This document shows, piece by piece, positions 32,789-43,431 of a DNA stretch of 64,000 nucleotides; within the stretch, counting starts at the first letter, position 1, and the number at the start of each line of letters is the position of its first letter. Made by a program: the position numbers and the translations under genes. This stretch comes from Pratylenchus scribneri (Eukaryota > Nematoda > Chromadorea > Rhabditida > Pratylenchidae): the NCBI GenBank assembly GCA_030063045.1, contig JAQSEB010000124.1:434001-498000 (forward strand), in the 5' to 3' direction. Below the pieces are notes generated by a model that saw only the letters and a list, made by a program, of their open reading frames with translations, did no database searches and was not told where the DNA came from.

Positions 32789-34205
32789 ATGGCAATCATT
32801 GGTCAGATGTTTGCCACCACGTTCGCCATTTTCATTTTTGCATCCGTGTTCGTGATTCCAGTCCCTGTGGCCAGCATTCGATCGCCATTTCGTGGTATGT
32901 CTGAATACCCACTCATTCACTAAAAAATAGTCAAATTTTCGATAGCCTTAAAAATAGACAAATAGTCGATGGCCTTAAAGTTTAAATGATTAATGCTCTG
33001 GGCAATGCCTAGAAGGGTTTGACAACATAAAGATGGGAATTGGATGAATATTGAGAGGGGAATGGGGAACATTTTAGAAGAAATTGATAGGATTTTATCA
33101 TGGTAGAAATGAATTAAATAAAATTAAAATAGTGTGAATAACACAAAAAATAAATAATTAAAATTGACAAAGACAGCCCAATAAAATTATTTTATTTTTT
33201 CCACATAACAATTATATTTTTTAAATATTTCACAGGCATTAAATGCTATCAACAAGAACCCGGCTGGCGTTTTTGGGATTGGGGCGAATGCATGGATCCG
33301 ACTAACATTTGTGCTCGTGTCAAAAATTGTAACCACCAAGAATCGCTGAAGATTGGGATTGGTAGAGCCAATAGGAAATTTGGAATAGGCGATGGTTGGT
33401 TTTTTTTTTATATGTTAAAAATGGGGAAAGAAAAAATTCCAAAAATATTTTTTATTTTAAAAATATTCTTGCGGATGATGATGTTTATTAAATAAATAAT
33501 TTTGTCACTACTTAATTAACGGGGGAGGGTCCGAAAATTTATTATTTTTCCTCCCCAGTTATTAAAAAGTCTTTAACACAATAGAAGACCAACCTTAAAT
33601 GCATTTTACCCTATTCTAACTTTTAAACCCTACCTATCCCAAACCTAACCCCGCCCTACTCCTAAAACCTATCCAGCCATACCCAAACCTAACCTAAAAC
33701 TACCTTAAATAGGGTCTGTCTAAATACCTAATGAGGTTTAGGTTAGGGTAGGGTAGGATTTAGGGTAGGCCCAGGAGATTTAGGAGTTGGGTTTGGATTA
33801 GGTTTAGGGTGGGTTATATTAGGCTTCTAAGGTTTAGAATTTACTTTCATATTATTTTTCGGTCCTTAAGGTATCAAGGAAGGCAAAATAATTAATTTTC
33901 AGGTGTTCCCACCCCCACCCCCCGTTAAATTTTCCCCCCTCCCCCTCTTCACCGTTAACTTTTCCCCCACCCCCGTTAATTAAATAGTATCATAATTTTA
34001 ATTAATTAAATTTGAATAAAAATGTGCTAATATTAAAGGTAAAGCACAAAAGTATTTAATTTAATTTTATTTTTTTGCAGAAGCCCGTGGATGTGCCCGA
34101 CATGATTTTTGTGATAGTGAAGAATTTGCTGGATGTGATTGCAAAATTTGCTATTCGGACAATTGCAATTCGGCATTGGGCCAGCAGAAAATGATAATCG
34201 GTTGA
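32789..34205 (+). CDS. Ly6/uPAR-like secreted protein D1, tail lost by a stop codon
   Basis: Exons are 32789-32894, 33236-33394 and 34081-34205, giving 130 codons (129 aa), phases 1 and 1. The signal peptide is MAIIGQMFATTFAIFIFASV. The mature part has ten Cys (KCYQ, GECMD, ICARVKNC, GCARHDFC, GCDCKIC, DNCN), and it ends with the CNS-type motif (SDNCNSALG) of Ly6/three-finger domains. The stop TGA (34203-34205) falls where the paralogue D2 has a Gly codon. Beyond it the same frame continues to encode a hydrophobic tail (MMMLVLAMAIPICGILG...) to a natural stop. Nematode Ly6 proteins are usually GPI- or membrane-tethered, so this allele would be secreted and soluble. Alternatively the TGA is a sequencing error. 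Confidence 0.72.
33518..33985. mobile_element. Foldback element in D1 intron 2
   Basis: Arms are attaacgggggagggtccga and complementary ccccccgttaa parts. The inner halves are ccctacctatcccaaacc and gggtttggattaggttta. It lies in the intron 33395-34080. Confidence 0.5.
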
Positions 34206-35811
34206 GGAATGATGATGCTTGTATTGGCCATGGCCATTCCAATTTGTGGCATTCTTGGCCATTTATTTGTGCCTCAAAATTTGCTGATGATGATTGGTGG
34301 AATTTGAGAGAAAGACGGAGAATGGCACAAATGCCAGGAAATGATGGAGAAAATCTAAAAATCCCTTTCCAAGTTCCAACCGATTTTTTAAATATTTTTA
34401 ATTTTAATTAATTCTATCTTAATTTTGGAAATAACAATAAATTATTCGAAAATGAAATTAAAATTATAAAACTTTTCTTGATTGGATTATTTTAAGCAAT
34501 GCAATTTAAAAGTTCCAAGAAAAATCAATTGAAAAGCGTTGAAAAAATAAAACTCCTCCACTATCAATTTGGTCATCGCCAATCTCTTCGATATTCCTGG
34601 ATCAATTACAAACCGATTTTGGAAATAGGTGAATTGAAAAGAGGCAAATTTGGCCAATTCCGCCATCTCAATGAATTTGAATTGATTTTATTCTTCTCAT
34701 TCACAGCTAACACCCTTCCCTTGTATCTTTTTAATGAATGCAAGCCTGTTTCAGCGAAAAAGTTCAGCAGTTTAATTTTATCCAATTAAGTTTTTAGTTA
34801 TTTATTTACAAACATAACCAAAAAATAATGATAATTTCGGACTGACATATTTGAAAACATACCATGTTCAAAACATTAGTTTAAAAACCTTGTTTAATTG
34901 AAAAGTTTTAAACAATTTTTTTGGTGAAATTGAGCATGCTATATTGATTTAAAAAATTTTTTGAATGAGAGATTAAGTTAAGTTGAATCTTGAATGATGA
35001 TTGATGAGTGTGAAGAGATCCGGATGCAAATATACACAACACAAAAATAGTTCTATCCAACCCCCAATCCCCATCCGTATTATTACTGCTGCAGCTGCTG
35101 GCCATTGGCCAATCGATTTTTTTTATCATGACCCATCATCCCCTTTTCCCCAATTTCATCATCATCATATATTTCCATTTGCCATTTCACATCCCCATTC
35201 CACAAATTGTTTTTTCCTTGCTATTGCCATTCACATTCTCCATTTCTTAACAATTTTATTTATCGGCCAATAAATAAAAATAAACCAACAATAATAAAGG
35301 CATGGGCACCGATTTACAACACAACCAAAAAATTTAAATATTTACGCATATTTTATTCGGTTGGGGTCATTTCGGTCTCGCCACTTCGGTCTCATCAGCG
35401 ATTTTGATGAGCTGTAGCTCATCACCAATTTAAATGATCTAAAGTGCATTTAATAGCGCTAGGTATTGGCTATCTACTGGTATATTGAACATCCAAAAAT
35501 GCAAAGTTTTGGTCATGTTGTGGCCAAAAATGTTGAAAAATCGCTTTTATTTTTGTATTTATGGCCACCTCTTGGCCGAAACATTACAATTTTGGATGTT
35601 TAATATACCAATAGATAGCCAATACTTAGGGCTATTAAATTCACTTTAGATCAATTAAATTGGTTAATTGGCTGATGAGCTATGATTCGTCAAAATCGCT
35701 GAGACCGAAGTGGCCGGGACCGAAATGTCCCCTTCCGTATTTTATTAGTTGTTTTAATTTTAGAAAAGGCTAAACATTTGAATATTCTCAACAATTATTT
35801 TGTCAATTTCA
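34206..35811. promoter_or_regulatory. D1 3' end and C1 upstream block
   Basis: After the D1 tail, the stretch from about 34800 repeats sequence found before C2 (38940 on) and C3 (42770 on): atttgaatgagagatgaatg-like, ccattggccaatcgattttt, cccaatttcatcatcat, tttatcggcc. It ends in attttagaaaaggctaaaca, where ttttag is a candidate trans-splice acceptor about 47 bases before the ATG. A 96-codon open frame at 34499-34789 is not supported as a gene. Confidence 0.45.
35360..35745. mobile_element. MITE upstream of C1
   Basis: Inverted arms are catttcggtctcgccacttc ggtctcatcagcg and cgctgagaccgaagtgg ccgggaccgaaatg. Inner complementary parts include gatagccaatacttagg and cctaggtattggctatct-type sequence. 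Confidence 0.6.
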
Positions 35812-37675
35812 ATGGAAAATAAGCAAAAGCCAGCAGAAAGTAAAGGGTCGTCGATTTGCAGTGATTTGGAACAAATGAATTTGGCCGATTTTGGACTGGG
35901 CGAAGTTGAGGCCAAGCAAAATGATGGAACAGCTGGGGAAATGGAAAAGATGAAGGTTAATATTTTAAAAAATAATTTTAAAATAAATTTAATTTTCAGG
36001 CTGAATTGGCAAAACTAATGAAGAAGGAAATGGAGATCATGAAATTGGCCAGCAAATCGGATTCAAATGAGATTTCCAACAAATTAGAAGACAAAATTGA
36101 TCATTTGAAGAAATATGTAAATTTTTATTAATTTTTACTGAAAATTTACTTAAAATGCTAGTCTTGATGAAGCTTTTAGTTTAATTCGAATTGAAATTCA
36201 AAATTAAATAATGATTTTTAATCATCTCGAAAAATTTAAAATTTTAATTAAATCTTAATTATTACAAAAATTTTGATTTAAAAAATTATTTTTCAATGTC
36301 AGCTGAATGATCAATTTCAAAAATTGGCCCAAGAGAATCAGAAGCAGCAAGGGAAAAAAGAAGACAAATCGCTCGAAGGAAAATTGGCAAAATCGGATCA
36401 GGCAATGGGAAAATTGAAGAAAGAAATTGACCGCAAGAATGAAAAATTGGCAGAGAAGGATAAGGAAATTTTTGCATTGGAAGTGGAAATTGTTGGGCTT
36501 AAAAGGGAAATTGGCCAAAATGATCAAAAGATGGAGAAGAAGGCTGAGGAAATTTGTGCACTGAAAGAAGAAATTGGCCAAAAGGACCAAAAATTGGCTG
36601 ATCAGGAAGCAAAAATCCACGGAATGGAAAATGAAATTGCCGAATTGAACCAAAAGAAGGCAGTTGATCAACAATCACCTATTGGGAAGGCGAAGATTGA
36701 TGCAGTCAAAACATGGGCAGAGGTTAATCAATATAAAATTTTAAATCAAAATTTTTATTAGTTTTTCTTATAGTACAAAATTGACAATAAAATGTAATGA
36801 AACAAAAATTTACAAAAAGAAAAGCCAAAGCCATTCTCTATTAGAAGCTTTTGTCCATTTATCTAGAATTGTGCAAAATAATTTTCAAAAATTAGTAATT
36901 TTAAAATTTCATTTTATTTATTTTTTGAATCTTTATCCATATAAAATATTTATAAATTGCATTGTTCCATACAAATTTTTTATCAAAAAATTTTATAACC
37001 AAATTTAAACTTTTCATTTAAGCTTCCACCTCCACCCGTCAGACCAACAAAAGCACCAAATTCTGCTGAGGATGCCAACAAAACTGAATTGAAGAAGGCA
37101 TATCCAAAGTAAGTTTTTGGAAGAAAAATAAAATTTTTAAATATTATTTTTTCAGTGTGTTTGGATATTGTGCCAGTTGTGAGCAAGGATTTTTGTGAGT
37201 TAAAATTAAAATTACCAAATTTTAAATGCCACATGCGAGAATTTAATTTTTTACAAATTTATTATTATTTATTGAAAAAGATAAAATATTGATGGATATT
37301 AGCAATTAGAATAAAAAAATATTATGGAAAATCAAAAACAAATTACATATAAAATATATAAAATTTTTAATTTAACACTTTAAATTCTGATTTGTATTTA
37401 AAAAAATACTATTTATCCACAGGCAAACTGATTGGGCCCGTCAAGTTGGTGATCTTCAATATCATGTTGGTTGCTTCAAATGCGAGCGTGCTTCTTGCCG
37501 TCATCAATCGATCGATTTCGATGAATTTTTCCTGCTGGTTGGTCAGCGTAGAAATCATGCACTTGGCAGGATGGTTCCCCGAATTCTTTGCAAAAAGCAC
37601 TGCAGTTCTTTTGTTTTATCAACAAAAGTGCCAATTACTGATGGTGATAAAATTATTTTTTATTCAAATTATTAG
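35812..37675 (+). CDS. Family C gene C1: coiled-coil protein with altered LIM domain
   Basis: Exons are 35812-35955, 36000-36116, 36303-36722, 37023-37108, 37156-37194 and 37423-37675, giving 353 codons. The N-terminal module is MENKQKPAESKGSSICSDLE with acidic DFGLGEVEAK. Exons 2-3 are long heptad-rich coiled coil (repeats of EEIGQKDQKLA). A Pro linker (LPPPPVRPTKAPNS) leads to a LIM domain split between YCASCEQGF and LQTDWARQVGDLQYHVGCFK. In the second finger the expected C-x2-C is C-x4-C (CERASC), and the following RRQLL-GEEF block is scrambled, so zinc binding there is doubtful. The closest LIM match I know is the second LIM of Lhx6/8/Awh. The 3' end is uncertain; a short exon at 37691 resembles the C2 last exon. 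No signal peptide; nuclear or cytoplasmic location is inferred. Confidence 0.7.
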
Positions 37676-39587
37676 TTTTTTAATTTTTAGCTCGCCAAAT
37701 TCGTATTGGTAAATACTATGCTAAATGAAGAGAAGAATGCTATATGGATATGGATGAAGATTGAAGGGCAAATTATATTTGTTTGGTGCCCAAATTTAAA
37801 ATATACATGGAACATTTTCACTTTTACACTTTGATTGAATTATCAATACATATTTGCTATAAATTCTTCAAATATTTTGATCTTTCTTTCTGGACAAAGA
37901 TTTACCTTTTTTTTTAAATATATTTAATTTTAATTAATCCATTTTCATTTTGGATAATTTAACGGTACTTGTATACTTTGTATCCGCCAGAACCCTTAAA
38001 AAATTTCGAAATTTTTTTCTACAAAATTATATACCAATCGACTCGTCTTGGCGAGCTGGTTATGAAAATGTTATTAGTTTCGCATAAAACCCAGAAATAA
38101 AAAAGTTATGACCTCAAAGAAATCGAAAAAGGTGCTTGGTCCCCCCTATGGGTCTGAGCTCGAAAAATTTTTTAACATTTTTTCGGTCGAATTATATCTC
38201 TGTCGACGCGTCTCGATGAGAGAAGCTCGAATCTGCCATCGATTTCGCATATAACATAAAAATAAAAAAGTTACGGCCATTTTAGTTTCGCTGGATGTGT
38301 TGGAACTGCGCAGACTTGCGCGACTGTAACTTTTTTATTTTTGTGTTTTATGCGAAACCGATAAGAGATTCGCATTCTGCTAGTCGAGACGCGTCGAATG
38401 AGCTATAAATTGACTAAAAAAATTTTCAAAAAATTTTTCGAGTTCAGACCCATAGGGGGGACCAAGTACTTTTTCAATTTTCATGAGTTCATAATTTTGC
38501 CAAATGTGCTGATGTTCAAAATTTTAACATTTTCATAACCAGCTCGCCAAGACGAATCGATTGGTATATAATTTTGTAGAGAAAAAATTTCGAAATTTTT
38601 TAAGGGTTCTGGCGGATACAAAGTATACAAGTACCAATTTAACTACCTAATTTAATTTTTCGAACCGGCCTGATCCAACAATTTAAACAATGCAATGCAA
38701 TTCGATCAAAAAATGTACAAAAAAATTCAAAGGCATTAATAAATTAAATACCCAATTAAAGAAAAGTTGAAAATAAATTTCAGCTCTTTTCTTTCAAAGT
38801 TAATTTGGTCGCTAGCCAATTTTTTCCATCCAGGAAAACATATTGAAATTAGGCAAAATAAGCTGATTGGCCAATATTCAGTGAAGAAAAAATTGATTTT
38901 AAATTAATTTTAACAGCTAGCCTTCTTTCCTTTTTCTTTTTATGAGTGGAAACTGCAAACGAGTTTTGCTGAAAAAAAGGCCGGTTTAAGACATTTTATC
39001 CAAACCGATTTTGGCCTATTTACAAGGATTAAACCAAAAACAAATGATGTTTTCGGATTTAGCATGTTTTAGCCCTCATAAAACCATTTAAAACACTAGT
39101 TTTTAAATTATAAATTAGTAAAAACATTGTTTATTGAAATATTTTACGACGTTTTTAATTGAAATTCGGAAATATGATGCTTTTTATGTTAATTAAAAGA
39201 TTTAAAAATGTTTTGAATGAGAGATGAATGATGATTGTGCTGAGGCAGTTGCAGATGAACACAAAAATAGCCTATTCATCCCCATCCGTCATATTGCTGC
39301 TGACCATTGACTAATCGATTTTTTATCACGAACTCAATCCCCAAGCCCCAACTCAATTTCATCATTTTCATATTTCCATTCTCATTCCTAGTATTTTTTT
39401 CCCATTCTACCACTGCCATTCACATTCTCCATTTTTTAAAGTATTTATCGGCCATTAAAAAATAAACCATTAAAGGCATCGATTAGCAACACAACCAAAA
39501 ACATATTATTGAAGCATTTTTAATTTTAGAAAAAGCTAAACATTTGATTATTCTCAACAATCAAGAATAATTATTTTGTCAATTTCA
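37676..39587. promoter_or_regulatory. C1 3' flank, foldback and C2 upstream block
   Basis: The start matches the C2 3' flank (ctaaatgaagagaagaatg, gaagggcaaattatatttg). A large foldback occupies 37964-38635. From 38940 the sequence repeats the upstream block of C1 and C3 (gtttaagacattttatcc, aaacaaatgatgttttcgg, gaaattcggaaatatgatgc, ttttatcacgaactcaatcc). It ends in attttagaaaaagctaaaca before the C2 ATG. Confidence 0.45.
37964..38635. mobile_element. Large foldback element, 672 bp
   Basis: Arms of over 100 bp begin ggtacttgtatactttgtat ccgccagaaccc and end with the complement (gggttctggcgg atacaaagtatacaagtacc). Nested inner arms include ggtccccccta tgggtctgagctcg and cgagttcagaccca tagggggg. 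Related shorter elements with ggtactt/aagtacc ends are at 41771-41968 and 59459-59665. Confidence 0.75.
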
Positions 39588-42232
39588 ATGGAAAATAAGC
39601 AAAAGCCAGCAGAAAGTGAAAGGTCGTCGATTTGCAGTGATTTGGAACAAATGAATTTGGCCGATTTTGCATTGGACGAATTTGAGGCCAAATCGAATGA
39701 TGGAAACGTTGGTGAAATTGAAAAGATTAAGGTGGGTATTTTGAAAAAAGGTTGGCCGACACTTGCGGACCAAACGGTCTGGCGCCGAGGGTGGTAAAGC
39801 TATTGACGAATTGTTTATGGCATATTATAAGGCATAAAATTAACTACAAATTGGCATCAATATAATTGGCCAATGTTGAATATTCAACGAGTTATGGCCA
39901 AAAAAATATCCAAAAACACAATTTTAATTAAACCAACGGTTTTTTGCCCATAACTCGGTGAATACTCAATATTGGTCAATGCTTTTGATGTCATTTTGTA
40001 GCTAATTTTATGCCTTATAATATGCCATAAACAATTCCCTTTACCACCAGCGGCTTCAAACCGTTTCGTCCGCAAGTGTCGGATCCGTAAGTGTCCTAAT
40101 ACGTTTTGAAAAATAGTTTAACTAAATTTAATTTTCAGGCTGAATTGGCGGAATTGAAGAAGGAAATGGAGGCCATGAAATTGGCAAGCAAATCGGATTC
40201 TAATGAGAATCAGTTGGAGAAATATGTAAATTTTTTCATTCTAATTTTCGAATCTCTATTTTAAGTTGGACGAACAATTGATTGACAAATTGCGAAAGAC
40301 TTTGGCAAATGTTGAAAAATTGGTGGAGAATGAGACGAAAATTGGCAATATGGAGATGGAAATTAATGGACTCAAAATGGGAATGGAAAATATGAAGAAA
40401 ATGATGGAGGAAAAGTCAAATGAATCAATGAAGGAAAAGTTGGCAAAAATGGAGGAAGCAATGGCCAAATTGAAAGAAGAAATTGACCGGAAGAATGAAC
40501 AGTTAGCAGAGAAGGATGCGGAAATTTGTGCTCTGAAGAAAGAAATTGGCCAAAAAGACCAGAAATTGGCAGAGAATGACGTGGAAATTTACCGAATTAT
40601 GGGGGAGACGGACGAGGAAATTTATGCAGTGCACAACGAAATTTCTGCTTTGAAAGAAGAAATTGACCAAAAAGATCAGAAATTGGCTGATCAGGAAGCA
40701 AAAATCGTCGCATTGGAAAATCAAATTGCCAAGCAAAAGAAGGCAGTTGATCAACAATCAACTATTGGGAATGCCAAAATTGAACGATTGGTTGGTTAAT
40801 TTTTTACATTAAATTGTTTTAAATTTGCAAAAGCATTAATCCAGATAAAAGCTTAATGGCAATAAAATGGAATAAACAAAAAAATTCACAAAACGGAAGC
40901 CATTTTATATCAAAGATAAAGCTATTGTCCATCATTTTCCAAAAATATTGTAATTTGAAAAATAAATTTCATTTTGCTTATTTTTTGAATCTTTATCCAT
41001 ATAAAATATTTATAATTGTTTTGGCCCATATAAATAACTCAAATTTAATCTTTTCATTTAAGCTTCCACCTCCACCCGTCAGACCAACAAAAGCACCAAA
41101 TTCTGCAGAGGATGCCAACAAAACGGAATTGAAGAAGGCATATCCAAAGTAAGTTTTTGGAAGAAAAATAAAATTTTTAAATATTATTTTTTCAGTGTGT
41201 TTGGATATTGTGCCAGTTGTGAGCAAGGATTTTTGTGAGTTAAAATTTTCCAATTTAATATGCCATTATTTTTTAATGGTTAAATTTCAACTTATTATTT
41301 CCACTAATTGATTCTTCTCAATTATTTTATAAATTTTTATTTATTGAAAATAATTCATGGTAAAAGATAAAATCTTGTTGCTTGATGGATATGGATATCA
41401 GATATCAGCAATTAAAATTAAAAAATATGATGAAAGGTCGAAAAATAAATTAAATATAATATTTTAATTAAATCTCTTCCATAGGCAAACTGATTGGGCC
41501 CGTCAAATTGGCGATCTTCAATATCATGTTGATTGCTTCAAATGCGATCATTGCCGTCGTCAATTGCTCACTGGTGAAGAATTTAGCCAGGATTCAAAAG
41601 TTCAGCGTAAAATTCGCCCACTTGGCAAGATGATTCCTCGAATTCTTTGCAAAAAAGACTACATGGAATTGGTCATCCAAAAGAAGGTAATAAAATGTAC
41701 TATGAATTATAACCAAATTTAATATAATAAAACTAAAAAAAATTATAAACCTTTATAAGAATCGGATTTTGGTACTTGTGGAGTTTATCCCCTTTTTTGT
41801 AAAGTGCTTGGTCCCCCCTATGGTTTGTAATATTTCGGGTTAGGGTTAGTCAGGGTTAGGATGGGATGAGAATCATCTTACGTGTATCCTAAACCCTAAC
41901 CCAACCCTAACACCCAAAGGGGGGACCAAGCACTTTACAAAAAAGGGGATACAAACTCCACAAGTACCCGGATTTTAATTAAGACTATATTTTCCACACA
42001 ATGACCCCAGCCAAAAAAAATATTGGCTCAAATTTTCATTATATTTCAGCTTCCACCGGTTAATGTCATCAATTCTTCCAATGCCAAACCCACAAAAACA
42101 CCAACTGCTACTGAGGATGTCAACAAAACGAAACCGAAGAAGACTTATTCAAAGTGAGGGTGGAAAAAATTAAAAATTTTGATAAATTATTATTTTTTCA
42201 GCTTTTCATATTGGGCGGATGCGGATTTATGA
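39588..42232 (+). CDS. Family C gene C2: coiled-coil protein with LIM domain
   Basis: Exons are 39588-39731, 40139-40225, 40266-40790, 41063-41148, 41196-41234, 41485-41686, 42050-42153 and 42202-42232, giving 406 codons (405 aa) with all phases closing. The N-terminal module is MENKQKPAESERSSICSDLE and [15 protein letters not shown]. Exon 3 is a roughly 175-residue coiled coil. The LIM domain shows C-x2-C (CASC), H-x2-C (YHVDC), C-x2-C (CDHC) and C-x2-D (CKKD). RRQLLTGEEF fits LIM2 of Lhx6/8/Awh. The second finger loop is about 31 residues, longer than usual. A linker exon (LPPVNVINSSNAKPT) then precedes NFSYWADADL-stop, which resembles a decayed start of a second LIM unit. No homeodomain follows. 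Confidence 0.75.
39755..40083. mobile_element. Foldback element in C2 intron 1
   Basis: Arms are ccgacacttgcggaccaaac and gtttcgtccgcaagtgtcgg. Inner complementary halves include gttgaatattcaacgagtta tggcc and gcccataactcggtgaatac. It is related to 17575-18115. Confidence 0.65.
41771..41968. mobile_element. Foldback element in C2 intron 6
   Basis: Arms are ggtacttgtggagtttatcc cc and the complement ggggatacaaactccacaag tacc. Inner parts are gtgcttggtccccccta and the complement ggggaccaagcac. Confidence 0.65.
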
Positions 42233-43431
42233 TGATGCTGATTATTACTAAATGAAGAGAAGAATGAATGATATATGAAAGAAGATTGAAGGGCAAATTA
42301 TATTTGTTTGGTGCCCTAATTTAAAATATACATGGAACATTTTCACTTTTACACTTTGACTGAATTATCAATACATTTTTGCTATAAATTCTTCAGAATA
42401 TTTTGATTTTTCTTTCTGCTGGATAAATGATAAAAGATTTACCTTCATTCAAATATATTTAATTTTAAGTAATCCATTTTCATTTTGGATAATTAACTAA
42501 TTAAATTTTTCGAACTGTCATGATTTAAATTTAAACAATGCAATTCAATCAAAAAATATAAAAAAAAAAATTCTATTGAATAATCAAAATCAAAAAGCAT
42601 TAATAAATTAAATACCAACTAAAGATGGTCGCTGGCTAATTTTTTCCAATAATTCTGGAAGACATATTTAGGTAAATGAGCTTATTGGCCAATATTCAGT
42701 GAAGAAAAAATTTTAAATTGATTTTAAATTAATTATGTTCACAACTAGCCTTTTTTCCGTTATATTTTTATGAGTGCAAACTGCAAATGGTTTTGCTGAA
42801 AAAAGCCGTTTAAGAAATTTTATCCAAACCGGGTTTGGGCTATTTACAAGGATTAAACATTAAACTAAAAACAAATGATGTTTCAGATTTAGCTTTTAGC
42901 ATGTTGGATAACCTTTAAAATCATTCAACGCTAGTTTTTAAATGATAAAACTCGTAAAAACATGGTTTGATTGAAATGTTTTAATTGATGTTTTTGATGA
43001 AATTCGGAAATATGCTGCTTTTTATGTTAATTAAAAGATTTAAAAATGTTTTGAATGAGAGATGAATGATGATGATGATGATGATGATTGTGCAGATGAA
43101 CACAAAAATAGCCTATTCATCCTCATCCGCCATACTGCTGCTGGCCATTGACCAATCGATTTTTTTTTATCACGAACTCAATCCCCAACTCCCAACTCAA
43201 TTTCATCATTTTCATATTTCCATTCCCATTCCTAGTATTTTTTTCCTATTCTGCCACTGCCATTCACTCCATTTTTAAAGTATTTATCGGCCATTAAAAA
43301 ATAAACCATTATTAAAGGCATCGATTAGCAACACAACCAAAAACGTATATTATTGAAGCATTTTTAATTTTAGAAAAAGCTAAACATTTTATTATTCTCA
43401 ACAATCAAGAATAATTATTTTGTCAATTACA
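42233..43431. promoter_or_regulatory. C2 3' flank and C3 upstream block
   Basis: The 3' flank matches that of C1. From about 42760 the C-family upstream block recurs (gcaaactgcaaatggttttg, gaaattcggaaatatgctgc, atttccattcccattcctag, ccattaaaaaataaacc). It includes a short atg triplet run near 43064-43086. It ends in attttagaaaaagctaaaca. Confidence 0.45.

Noticed and set aside
34499..34789. 96-codon open frame upstream of C1
   Set aside because: No domain; the region lies between D1 and the repeated C upstream block and is not conserved before C2 or C3 as protein.
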